NCBI GenBank assembly: GCA_039105265.1
Contig: JAPFFF010000012.1
Location: forward strand, 5,332,001 to 5,396,000
DNA: 64,000 nt
Source: Tritrichomonas musculus
Taxonomy: Eukaryota; Parabasalia; Tritrichomonadida; Tritrichomonadidae
Direction of reading: 5' to 3'
The notes beneath the pieces were generated by a model that was not told where the DNA came from, ran no database searches, and worked only from the letters and a program-made list of their open reading frames with translations. A program made the translations under genes and the position numbers. Positions within the stretch are counted from its first letter, which is position 1. Every line of letters starts with the position of its first letter. Shown piece by piece: positions 39,564 to 48,890 of this stretch.

Positions 39564-40568
39564 TTATATAGATTGTTCATGAAGAAAAGCATCCAAATTT
39601 TGGTTTCCGTGTGGAATGAATTCCCATTTTTCACACTTTGAACTCAACATTATTTCTCTCTGTGTTTGATTGTTATTCCATTTAGTTAAGATTGTGTTTG
39701 AATAATCATCAGTTGGCACGCAATTCCAGTGATCAATAATTCTTGAACTTGACATATTAAAAGCGAAAAAGTTCTTAATTTTTTTAGATAACAACAGAAT
39801 AGCTAACGAAAGACTTCCTCTTGAAGCCACCAAATTTTTAGCATTAAGCATTGTGCCGAAATCTGTATAAACATCATTCAACTTATGCATTCCAGAATGT
39901 TGTTTCAAAAAGTTGACACAAGGGTTTTTATCGTCTTCGGCCACAACAATCATTTTGGATAAATTACTCATTTTATATGAATCAAGATAATAGTTACATG
40001 GAGGTTGTCCATATCCCGGATGGAGGTATTTTGATGGATCAAAAATATCACCAGAACGAATATGAATAACAAGGGAATCATCAGGAACATCAATTTGTGG
40101 AAACTGAGAAAGAAGCCAATCACGAAATTCAGGATCAATTTCAAAAGGTGTCCGTGGAAGTCTACTGAAGGGATAATATAATTGAACATTTTGACATTCA
40201 TTATGAAAATATTTAAAACGACGGTTTTTGGCCATTTCAAATTTGATATCTTTGTAGTTAAAAGATTTTTTTTGTTGTAGAAATCCGTGTGGAACATATA
40301 TTTCTTTAATCCCTGTTGCTGTTGCAAATTGTACTCCTCGAAGAATTTCAATCAGATTGTTTCCAAATCTCCCCATGGGACAATTCTTTATGCATTGATT
40401 CTCACATGAATTGGTTGTAAGATTTAATATATAATTGAAAATAAAACATTTTCCCGGCAAAAATTTAAAATAACAATTAGGATAGAATCGCTTTGATTTA
40501 AATTTCTCATTTGCAATTAATAGAGAAAAGATAATTAAAGAGAAAACATAAACATTTTTCCTAAGCAT
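39564..40568 (-). CDS. Fucosyltransferase-like glycosyltransferase, type II membrane protein
   Basis: 334 residues from an ATG at 40568. Residues about 6-20 (VYVFSLIIFSLLIAN) form a signal anchor after a basic start, placing the enzyme in the Golgi or ER lumen. The motif MGRFGNN (65-71) and the motif HIRSGD (169-174) match the two landmarks of GT11-type alpha-1,2-fucosyltransferases (GxLGNQ and HxRRGD), which use GDP-fucose. Cysteines at 32, 41, 55, 59 and 63 suggest lumenal disulfides. It is divergently transcribed from the LCAT-like gene, with only 64 bp between the two starts. The glycosyltransferase fold is likely; the donor and linkage are inferred from the two motifs only. Confidence 0.72.
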   Translation of the reverse strand: MLRKNVYVFSLIIFSLLIANEKFKSKRFYPNCYFKFLPGKCFIFNYILNLTTNSCENQCIKNCPMGRFGNNLIEILRGVQFATATGIKEIYVPHGFLQQKKSFNYKDIKFEMAKNRRFKYFHNECQNVQLYYPFSRLPRTPFEIDPEFRDWLLSQFPQIDVPDDSLVIHIRSGDIFDPSKYLHPGYGQPPCNYYLDSYKMSNLSKMIVVAEDDKNPCVNFLKQHSGMHKLNDVYTDFGTMLNAKNLVASRGSLSLAILLLSKKIKNFFAFNMSSSRIIDHWNCVPTDDYSNTILTKWNNNQTQREIMLSSKCEKWEFIPHGNQNLDAFLHEQSI

Positions 40569-40632
40569 AAAAGGACAAATAAATATTCAAAAAGTTTGTA
40601 TCTTTCAATTACTTTTTTTATCTAAGTAATTT
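40569..40632. promoter_or_regulatory. 64-bp bidirectional promoter region
   Basis: The only DNA between two divergent ATGs. It must hold both start sites unless transcription begins within the neighbouring genes. A TTTCAATTACT stretch on the + strand is close to the trichomonad initiator, but it does not fit exactly. Confidence 0.45.
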
Positions 40633-41853
40633 ATGCTTTTATTGATACTTTCATTACTTTATATCAACAAAAATCCAATCATATTAGTCCCTGGTGCTTT
40701 CAGAACTCGCCTTGCTGTTACAGTAACATCTCAAGAAAAATTACCCAATTGCCCAAAAAATAAAACATATTTTCCATTCTGGATTTCATTCAAAATGATT
40801 TTTACCGGAAAAGTCAGATGTATGGTTAATTGGATCACGCTAGATTATGATTACAAAAATAAAAAAATTATAGATCAGCCGAATATTACAGTTACTCCAA
40901 TTGATTTTGGTGGTGTTGAAGGAATTAGAGGTACAGGGGAACGAATATTTGGGAAGCCACAACCATCTTATTATGATAAAATAATCAAATTATTAGAAAA
41001 AAAGAATTACGCAGTTGGAGAGACCATCTACGGTGCCCCATATGATTGGAGATATGGAGTTTCACAGCCAGAAATATTCTGGGCAAATTTAACCCGTCTT
41101 GTTGAAGAAGCCTATAATAAAACCAATAAAAAAGTGAAATTTTTAACTCACTCATTTGGCGGTTGTATTGTTCACAAATTTTTAACCGAAATGACGAAGC
41201 CAGAATGGCGCCAAAAATACATCCATTCAGCAGTCTTAAGTGCTCCATCTTTTTCTGGCTCTGGAGAAGCCTTAATTTCTCTCTATCGTCAACGGTTACC
41301 TTTTTTGAAATTCTATAAAACCGACGAATTGAAAGAGATGGTTGGATCACTTGGCGGTTTTCATGTTCACATTCCCAATTCTGCCATTTTTGAAAATGAA
41401 ACGGTTTTTTTTACCCCTGATGGTGAAAAAATAAACGGTCGCCATATTATTGAATTTTTGGCCAAGCATCAAAAATTGACCGAAAAACAATTGAAAATTG
41501 CTGAACAAAACATTCGTTATTTTTCGGTTTTTCCGGCTTCTTTTGATGTTCCTGTCAGAATTCACTATAATAGCGGAATTCAGACCGTATTTGGTCTAGA
41601 ATTGAGTGATTGGAAAAGTGAAGGGAAAATAATCAGAAGAAGAGGAGATGGACTAGTCATGTCAGAAGGAATTGAAATGCTTTGTGAAAAAATGAAGTCG
41701 GAAGGAAGAGATGTTGAATGCGTTGACATAAACAGCAGCAGCATCTTTTCTAGGCATCCTTTACTGGTGCTAAGAGATAAGTATATTAAAGTTTTGCTTG
41801 ACTGGCTGACTAATCAGCCAACTCTTTCTGATTCACTTAATAAAGAATTGTGA
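40633..41853 (+). CDS. LCAT/lysosomal phospholipase A2-like acyltransferase
   Basis: 406 residues. A short hydrophobic leader (MLLLILSLLYI) runs directly into the conserved PIILVPG strand. Family landmarks follow: YGAPYDWR (about 133-140), nucleophile elbow THSFGG with S174, GDGLV with D339, and SRHP with H375, giving a complete Ser-Asp-His triad. Members transfer an acyl chain from phospholipid to a sterol or other acceptor, or hydrolyse it. They act outside the cell or in lysosome-like compartments, which agrees with the leader. Several N-x-S/T sites are present. Its partner across the shared promoter is a secretory-pathway glycosyltransferase, so coordinated expression of surface or secretory functions is possible. 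The acceptor cannot be predicted. Confidence 0.92.
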   Translation: MLLLILSLLYINKNPIILVPGAFRTRLAVTVTSQEKLPNCPKNKTYFPFWISFKMIFTGKVRCMVNWITLDYDYKNKKIIDQPNITVTPIDFGGVEGIRGTGERIFGKPQPSYYDKIIKLLEKKNYAVGETIYGAPYDWRYGVSQPEIFWANLTRLVEEAYNKTNKKVKFLTHSFGGCIVHKFLTEMTKPEWRQKYIHSAVLSAPSFSGSGEALISLYRQRLPFLKFYKTDELKEMVGSLGGFHVHIPNSAIFENETVFFTPDGEKINGRHIIEFLAKHQKLTEKQLKIAEQNIRYFSVFPASFDVPVRIHYNSGIQTVFGLELSDWKSEGKIIRRRGDGLVMSEGIEMLCEKMKSEGRDVECVDINSSSIFSRHPLLVLRDKYIKVLLDWLTNQPTLSDSLNKEL

Positions 41854-42198
41854 TTTAATAACAGGAATTCAATTCCATTTCTGAGATAAGCAGTAAAATC
41901 TTTTTAAATATTTTAAAGAAAACAATGTATTTTCATTCTGCTTGAAAGCATTAATTATTTTCTATTATCAATTTTTTAGAAATTCCCTAAGATACTATTT
42001 TTTTTTCGGGAAGAGATCTTTATATATGAAAGAGATATCTCTACTTCCAGCAGACAATTATTCATTTCAAGTTTATTTATGACTATTCAAAAATTTTCCA
42101 AAATTCTTTTCAATTAAAATCGTCGGATTTTTCATTCAAAATAAGAATAATCGGATAATATAAACTTTAATATTTATTCATCATATCATTTCTATTAA
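41854..42198. other. Intergenic region with imperfect hairpin
   Basis: 345 bp. An imperfect hairpin (GGAAGAGATCTTT paired with AAAGAGATATCTC and ACTTCC) lies near 42008-42053. A TCATTTC initiator-like motif lies about 12 bp before the next ATG. Confidence 0.4.
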
Positions 42199-43179
42199 AT
42201 GTTTGTTTATCAAACGCCAAAAGATGCATTTCAAAGGTTACTTATAAATGATCAAAGTGGGAATTTCAAAATAATCATTGAAATCAAATATACAAAGAAG
42301 CAAAGCATAGATATTGAAATCCAAAAACAAAAACAAATCATCATAAATACAACAGTCAACAAAGCACGTGTCATATCAAAAAAGATTGATGGACAATTTG
42401 CAAATAATCAAAAAATTGAACAATATGTCTTTAATCTTGGAGATTTGAACCAAAATGAAAACTATAAAATGCAATTAGAAGATATCGTTTATATATTTCG
42501 TGCATTAATTGACAGTAATGGAAATGATATTACAATCACAGAAGATAAACGAAATTTATTGAATCAGATATTAAACATTCTCGATAATGGGGGAAACATT
42601 GAAATGAACATTATTGAATGCAAATTTTTGGACAATAAATTTGATGGAATTATCTCATATATCAAACGAAATGCAAGAGGCACTGTTGATGGAAAGAATG
42701 ACAATTTACGACTTTCAGGAACTGGTACACTCAATGAATTTCCATTATCAAATCTATTATTGTATGATGATTCTGATATTAAAAAAGGATATGTCAACTC
42801 AGCAAATGGCTTATTCACAGAAAATGATGCTTTCATTGAATTCGATTTTGTCAACAAGAAAATAAATATGACATCTTATACAATCAGAACTATATATAAC
42901 TGCAAAGACACTTATCATCCTAAAACATGGAAATTTGTTGGATCAAATGATCGCCAAATATGGGAAGTTATTGATATGAAAGAAAATAATGAGCAATTGA
43001 ATGGAGTTAGTTATTGTGCCCATTTTGAATGTTCAAACCCAGGAAAATATTATAGATATATCAAATATGTGCAGATTGATAACTGGAGGAACAATTATGG
43101 ATATGTAAATGAATATAATTACAGATATTACGTAGGATTGTCAGCAATTGAATTCTTTGGATCGATTAAATTATTATAA
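42199..43179 (+). CDS. F5/8 type C (discoidin-like) domain protein
   Basis: 326 residues from an ATG. Residues about 1-150 are a polar beta/alpha region without a clear BTB motif (QKQKQIIINTTVNKARVISK). From about 155 the C-terminal unit matches the family seen at 6508 and 44828: FDGIISYIKRNARGTV, FIEFDFVNKKINMTSYTIRT, PKTWKFVGSNDRQIWEVID, YYRYIKYVQID and a final LSAIEFFGSI. The fold is an eight-stranded jelly roll that usually binds carbohydrate or lipid head groups. There is no signal peptide, so the protein is probably cytosolic. A TCATTT initiator-like motif precedes the ATG. It differs from its two relatives by lacking a recognisable BTB/BACK region. Confidence 0.8.
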   Translation: MFVYQTPKDAFQRLLINDQSGNFKIIIEIKYTKKQSIDIEIQKQKQIIINTTVNKARVISKKIDGQFANNQKIEQYVFNLGDLNQNENYKMQLEDIVYIFRALIDSNGNDITITEDKRNLLNQILNILDNGGNIEMNIIECKFLDNKFDGIISYIKRNARGTVDGKNDNLRLSGTGTLNEFPLSNLLLYDDSDIKKGYVNSANGLFTENDAFIEFDFVNKKINMTSYTIRTIYNCKDTYHPKTWKFVGSNDRQIWEVIDMKENNEQLNGVSYCAHFECSNPGKYYRYIKYVQIDNWRNNYGYVNEYNYRYYVGLSAIEFFGSIKLL

Positions 43180-44827
43180 AATAAAAAAAAAAATCATAAT
43201 TTATACAATTTTTTTTGTTATTACAACTTTTTTCACAATTTTTTAAAAGGCATTCAAATATAATATATAAGGCTGTTAATACAAATACAAACTCAATTAT
43301 ATTACTGTATAAATAATCTCTATCATAAACCGAAATTTAAATTCCTGTTTATAATAATTTTTTGAATGGTTTATGTCTTTCAAAAAGTGATATCAAATTA
43401 AAGTTCCCCCCAAAAAATAGGGGTCTCATTCAATATCAGAGTTGTAATATGATTTGAGAATATTTCCCAAATTTTTTGAATTAATTGAAATTATTAAATA
43501 AATTTTTCAGATAAAAAACGATTAATTTTTTTTTATAGATTCTAATATTCAATAAAAATATTAATTTTTTGAATATAAATGCAGATTCATGTAATTATAT
43601 ATATATTATTAAAATTATATTTTTATTTTAATAAGATATTTATTCAAATTTTATCAAAATAAAAATAGATTAATATAAAAAGAGAGATATGGTTATAAAT
43701 TGACCTTATAATGTTATTTTTATGTATTTTAATATAATAACAAAGGATTACATTAGATTTATTTATTAATTTGTTATTTATTTTTATATATATAATTTAT
43801 TTAAAAATTATATTAAATGTATATATATAATTGATCAAGAAATATATATAATAAATAATACATACTTTCAATGATATTCAATTTTCAATAATTAGCATGA
43901 AAATAATTTATTGAAATTCTAATCGTCTAACGAGTAAATTGTGAGTTTTTCCTTCAAATAATTTGAAAGAATTGAATCTATCGTTCGAATTTTTTTGGCG
44001 AGGTTCGTTTTCTCGCCAAATACCTGATAAATAATATTTTTGATAAATAATTGTTAATATATAATACTATTTTTTTTCCAATCTAAAATTTTGGAGTTGA
44101 AATTGAGTTCTATTTACGAATATTTCATTTTTAAAAAATACATTATTTTTTGCTGAACAAATAACTGATTTGCTATTAATAAACATCAAATGATTTATCT
44201 ATTTAATTTATTTAATTACCATTAATTTTTTCAGAATGATTTAAATTTGATTTTTCATATACTGCTTTAATAGCACTTTTTATTATTATTATATATTATA
44301 AAATAATGTTATTATTTATATTCAAATGTTTAATTGTTTATATATTGTTTTTTTTATGAGTTATATATAAATTATTGACTTCAAAAAAATATCTCAATTA
44401 ATTTGAATAATCTCATAGAATCGGTCAGACTGAAAAAGATTTATGTATTTTTAGATCGTAATTTTCAAAATGATATTCGAATAAAGAAATCAAATAACTA
44501 ATGGTGTTGTTGCCTTTTTTATCTTTTTTATGGCCCTTTTGTCATGAGAAAAAACCTTTTCGGTTGATTAAAAAAAAAAAAAAAAAATATGCTTTCATGC
44601 TTAATTTTGCAGATAATTGCCATTAAAGAAAAATTAAATATTATATACAATCAATTAAAGAAGGAATTGAAAAAAATAAAGCATATTTTAAAATTTACTA
44701 TAAGATATCTTTAAAGAGTGAAAAAAAAAATATTTAATTGATATGAAAATATATAAAAGAAAGATGTTTAGTAAGCGAAATGTGTAACTCATGAGCTGGT
44801 TTATTAATAAATGTATTTTTTATTTAT
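43180..44827. other. AT-rich intergenic region with one GC-rich hairpin
   Basis: 1.65 kb between convergent genes. It is extremely AT-rich, with an A run near 44571-44587. The exception is a perfect hairpin at 43994-44020. No gene is seen. Confidence 0.5.
43994..44020. repeat. Perfect 9-bp hairpin
   Basis: TTTGGCGAG, loop GTTCGTTTT, CTCGCCAAA. It is a strong stem in otherwise nearly pure A/T DNA. It could be an RNA 3' structure, a protein site or the ends of a very short deleted element. Confidence 0.6.
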
Positions 44828-46189
44828 TCATTCATTGAATAAATATCCGAAATATTCAAGAAATGATATGACCAGATAATTATAGTCACCAGTTGATTTT
44901 CCAGTTTGTCTCAAACGGATATATCTGTAGCTTTCATTTGATGTCAATTGTGTCTGAATGTCAAATGTTTCTGTTTGGTTGCATTTTGAGACACTCTTGA
45001 CATTTTCACGCTTGTCAATGAGTCGCCAGTCGTCTTTATTCCCTGTGTTTGACACCTCGATCACCCAGCTTTGCGGATTGCAGGAATCAATGTCATATCT
45101 GGTTCTAATTGAGTAGTGAGTTGGACGAATTCTCTTCTCTTTGAAATCATACTGAATCCACTGATTCAAATGGAAATCATTCGATGCAAAATAGTTGCTT
45201 GCATTGTCAAGATCAACAGCATTTTGAGGTTTGTTGAACATGCAATTCGTTGATGAAGAAGTGACATTGACGATTCCTTTGTCTGCGACGTTCCCGCCTC
45301 CTTCCTTGCTCAGCGCGTAAATGATTCCTTTCAGACGATTTTCTGATTTTCCGTCGAATTCAAATTTTCGGCCAGTCTGACTCTTTCTACGACTCTGTCC
45401 TCCGATTCCGCACATGAACACGCAGAGGTTTCTCCACAGGACGCCCGTCATATCGTTGTAGTCAAATTCACTGAAAAACTGGCGCACTTTTTCTGAACTC
45501 AATTTTGAGAAGTCAATTTCTTCATACAAACTCGCACCAGCCTTCCTCTCTTCCCTATCGTCGCTTTCAATTGCTGAAACAAGGTCAAAAAGTTTGTCTT
45601 CATCTTCACTCTCAAATTTTGCGTTCTGAAGAATTGAATATAAAACGGTTTTTGGCAGTTTTTTGATCTGGCTGGCTTCAAGTGTCGAAAACTCGTTTGA
45701 AAGACGATTCAGGATGTCATCGTACTCGATTTGGCCTCTCGAATATTCATAATAAAAATTGACCTCGTCGATCAATTCGTCTATCGGCCTGTTTTGAATG
45801 CAATTTGGATTTAAAGAGACAATTTGGTGATACATTTCATCGTTACCTAGAATAATTGAGAGATATCTGAAGAAAGATTCATCTTTTTCTTTTATATCGA
45901 TTGGAGACCCTTTCAGTAGCTCTTCAAAACTTGATATTGCTGATTCGGAAATATTTACGTTAGATTGATTTGATTTTTTAATGAAAATATCTTCTATATT
46001 CATCGAATTAATTGTTGGATCACATTGGTGGAGGTGAGAGATCACAGGTGAAATAAATTCAGCATTAATTTTATTTGTTTTTATTTCTCGTTGGAAAAAA
46101 ATGAATCGAAACTCTTTTTCGTGATCTTTCTCATTCAATATGATATTTTTTAGTCCATTTGATGAAAGATGTAATGCTTTATTTATCAT
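44828..46189 (-). CDS. BTB/BACK-like protein with F5/8 type C domain
   Basis: 453 residues from an ATG at 46189. Residues 1-130 look BTB-like (EKEFRFIFFQREIKTNKINAEFISPVISHLHQCDP), and about 140-255 look BACK-like (IKKLPKTVLYSILQNAKF, then EDKLFDLV). The F5/8 type C domain fills about 285-450: KGIIYALSKEGGGNVADKG, ASNYFASND, WIQYDFKEKRIRPTHYSIRT, PQSWVIEVSNTG, YRYIRLRQTG. This is an intact version of the layout found broken at 6508-8037. BTB/BACK proteins often act as adaptors for cullin-3 E3 ligases; whether that holds here is inference. A cullin-adaptor role would fit the other ubiquitin-related genes in the window, but proximity alone proves nothing. Confidence 0.85.
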   Translation of the reverse strand: MINKALHLSSNGLKNIILNEKDHEKEFRFIFFQREIKTNKINAEFISPVISHLHQCDPTINSMNIEDIFIKKSNQSNVNISESAISSFEELLKGSPIDIKEKDESFFRYLSIILGNDEMYHQIVSLNPNCIQNRPIDELIDEVNFYYEYSRGQIEYDDILNRLSNEFSTLEASQIKKLPKTVLYSILQNAKFESEDEDKLFDLVSAIESDDREERKAGASLYEEIDFSKLSSEKVRQFFSEFDYNDMTGVLWRNLCVFMCGIGGQSRRKSQTGRKFEFDGKSENRLKGIIYALSKEGGGNVADKGIVNVTSSSTNCMFNKPQNAVDLDNASNYFASNDFHLNQWIQYDFKEKRIRPTHYSIRTRYDIDSCNPQSWVIEVSNTGNKDDWRLIDKRENVKSVSKCNQTETFDIQTQLTSNESYRYIRLRQTGKSTGDYNYLVISFLEYFGYLFNE

Positions 46190-46412
46190 TTTTTATTTAA
46201 AATTTTACATTTCAGAAAATAATTGAAAAAACTCATAGAAATAGAATTTACATTATTGATGATCAACATTATTTCTTTAAGTATTTTAAATATTTTCATG
46301 CATATATAATCATAAAACTATAAATTTTTATATTTCTTAAAAAGTTCCATTTCTTGAAAAAAAGATTTATCTTGTTATATTTTATTTTTAATCCAGAAAA
46401 AAAACTCATACT

Positions 46413-47798
46413 ATGAACGAATATTTTACATTGTCTTTTTACTGATGATAAAATTTCTAATTGCTTCATTAAAAAACTAATTTCAAAAGAATTTGTATCT
46501 TGCACAATAAATGTATTTTCAGTTGATGATAACTTTGCTATACAAAGATATTTTTATGGCAGTTTCTGTAATATGCCTATTAAAGATGAATCGATTCATC
46601 ATATAAACAATGCTTGAAAATTAGAACCCATATATTTCAAAAAGTTTGAAGAATTGAATATAATTAAGAGGCAGCCTAGCTAAAAATTTGCTTACTACTT
46701 TATACTGAAATATAATTTTTTTTTTTTTGAACAAATGTAAAATTTTGCACCTGATGAATTTTTATGTTGTTCTCTGCAATGATTGTGTATATCTCCTGTT
46801 GAATATCAATGAAACTCATATCTGATCTGAAAATTGAAAATTTTTTGTCATGAATTTTTTCAAATGAAAAGTATGGGCACATATTTATTTTGCTAATTTT
46901 TCTTAATGATATGTTCAATATATGATTTCTTCCAAAACAAAGATAATGATCAATTCAATTCAATTTTTTTCGTAAATAGAGATATTGAAAAACTTATTAT
47001 TCCTCCATCAATTGAATATTTATGTGCTTGCTTTTTGTAAAAATATACGTTCTCTTGAATTTTCAGGAAAAACAAATCTCATTTCAATTGGAAATAATGC
47101 TTTATCATCATCTTTAATTTCAAATTTACATATACCACTCAAATTAAGATTATTTGGTCATGATTGGTGCCATGAAACAAGATTTTTAAATATTTTTACA
47201 ATTGATCCAGAAAAAAAATTATTTGAAAAATATGAAAAAAATCAAAAATAAGTTGTTGGAAGATTAAATGAAAATGAAATCATTGACAATATTTTACTTT
47301 TTGCTGAAAGAAATATAAAAGAAGTTGAAATACCATCTTTTATTTCATGCATTTCAAACAATTGTTTTTCATCTTGAAAAAATAACATTTCAGAAAGATT
47401 CAAAATTAACCAGAATTAAGAGTAATGCTTTCTCTTTTACTTCAATCAATAGTATCACCATTCCAAAAAATGTTAAAATTATTGGTAAAAGTGCTTTCTT
47501 TTTTTGCGAAAAATTAAAAACAATCAAGTTTGAAGAAGATTCAAAATTAGAAATAATTAAAAAAGATGCTTTCATTTATTCATTAATTGATTCCATTGTA
47601 ATTCCTTCATCTGTCAAAAAAATAGAAGTAAGTGCTTTTGAGCATAATACTTTTTTAAAATCAATTGAATTCCTTTCTGATGAAATCCATTTTGAAAACC
47701 GTTGTTTTTCCTTATGTCCCAAGCTTTTTTTAATTAGTTTTCCCAATGCTAAAAAAATTCGATTCACAAAATATTCTTTCTTTAAATCAGATTGTTAA
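46413..47798 (+). pseudogene. BspA-like leucine-rich repeat gene, broken
   Basis: Coding-like text runs on the + strand in several frames. The first part lacks a usable frame from the ATG at 46413 but reads DDKISNCFIKKLISKEF a few bases on. 46985-47251 has NIRSLEFSGKTNLISIGNNAL. After a stop at 47249 the text goes on (NENEIIDNILLFAERNIKEVEIPSFISC), shifts frame near 47365, and 47325-47798 has several typical units (INSITIPKNVKIIGKSAFFFC; IDSIVIPSSVKKIEVSAF). The roughly 23-residue BspA repeat is certain. At least four breaks are visible. Intact relatives in trichomonads are often surface proteins, although no membrane anchor is seen at this 3' end. Confidence 0.75.
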
Positions 47799-48111
47799 TT
47801 ATCAATTTTCGCTTGTCCAATAAAAAATGGGATGGAATTTGGGTACAGGCCAGTCAAAATTGATTGACAAATAAAGCATATTTAATTTTAATAAATGAGA
47901 TTTCATTGAAATGATTTCATGAATAATATAATTCATAAAATATAAAAATACATACAATTATATTAATAATTTATTTTGATAACTCAAAATCAAAAAGTTT
48001 GTTTCAAAAAAAAAAAAAAAAAAAAAGTCAATTTCAAATGCTTGACATTAAAAATAAGCTATAAAATATTTTTATTAGAATTATTAAAAAAAGTGTTTTC
48101 AATTTATAAGA
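47799..48111. other. Spacer between convergent pseudogenes
   Basis: 313 bp, AT-rich, with an A run at about 48006-48026. Nothing else is seen. Confidence 0.45.
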
Positions 48112-48811
48112 TTATTGTTGAGTTTTTTGAGTTAAAACAAGTAAATATTCTTTGCATTTATCAATTAGATCGTCTGAATTCCAAAATTCTTTCAGTTTTT
48201 CAGGTGAGCTTTCAAGACATTTTATGGCACTTTTGAGAGATTCTATTGTTCCCTCAATCATATCACTAGTATATTCTTCAGTATAAAATATTTCTGACAA
48301 GATTGGCATAAAATATTGAAAATCAAATACCCATTTGCTCCAATTAATTATTTCGTATATCATGTCTCTGTTTAATTATTTCTGATGATAAGTCTCTCAT
48401 ATATATTAAATATATCAGTTTCAGGTAATGTAAAAACTAAATTCCATATTAAGCATATAAGAGGTATTCGCTCTTGATGGAATATATCTTTTAATGACTT
48501 TATCAAATTGAGTGATTTATAAACGTTTGCTTTGTAAAAAATTTCTTTATATTTCATGTATATGTGCCTCATTTCTTTATATTTCATGTATATGTGCCTC
48601 ATTTCTTTATATTTCATGTATATGTGCCTCATTTCTTTATATTTCATGTATATGTGCCTCATTTCTTTGAAATCAATAGATTCCATTTCAGATAACTCAT
48701 TGATTATAGAATAAAAAATAAAATCATTTTTCTCAAAATTATTTGTTTTAACTATAAGAAGCAAAATATTGTTGAATTTTGACTAATTGATATATTATCT
48801 TCTTCATTCAT
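48112..48811 (-). pseudogene. Broken helical-repeat gene with decapeptide expansion
   Basis: The likely original ATG is at 48811 (MNEEDNISISQNS). The frame shifts near 48770, continues as NNILLLIVKTNNFEKNDF, runs through four copies of KEMRHIYMKY and on to ERLIIRNN, then stops. A third frame carries on from 48363 (MIYEIINWSKWVFDFQYFMPILSEIF) to 48112. The text is helical and Leu-rich, like armadillo/HEAT-type proteins of this lineage, but I do not recognise the family. Two frameshifts make it a pseudogene unless they are sequencing errors. The 10-residue repeat is in frame with its surroundings. Confidence 0.6.
48541..48660 (-). repeat. 30-bp minisatellite, four exact copies
   Basis: Four identical tandem units of 30 bp, plus the start of a fifth. 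On the - strand each encodes KEMRHIYMKY. Perfect identity shows very recent expansion, by slippage or unequal exchange. Confidence 0.95.
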
Positions 48812-48890
48812 TATTAAATCAATAACAAAGATTTTTTTAGAGCTTTCATTGAATTCAAATTTGTTATTATATTAAAAAAAATTTTTATGA

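Noticed and set aside
46700-46918. 72-codon open frame on the - strand inside the BspA pseudogene region
   Set aside because: It is moderately protein-like (YFSFEKIHDKKFSIF) but runs antisense to clear BspA text, and nothing supports it.
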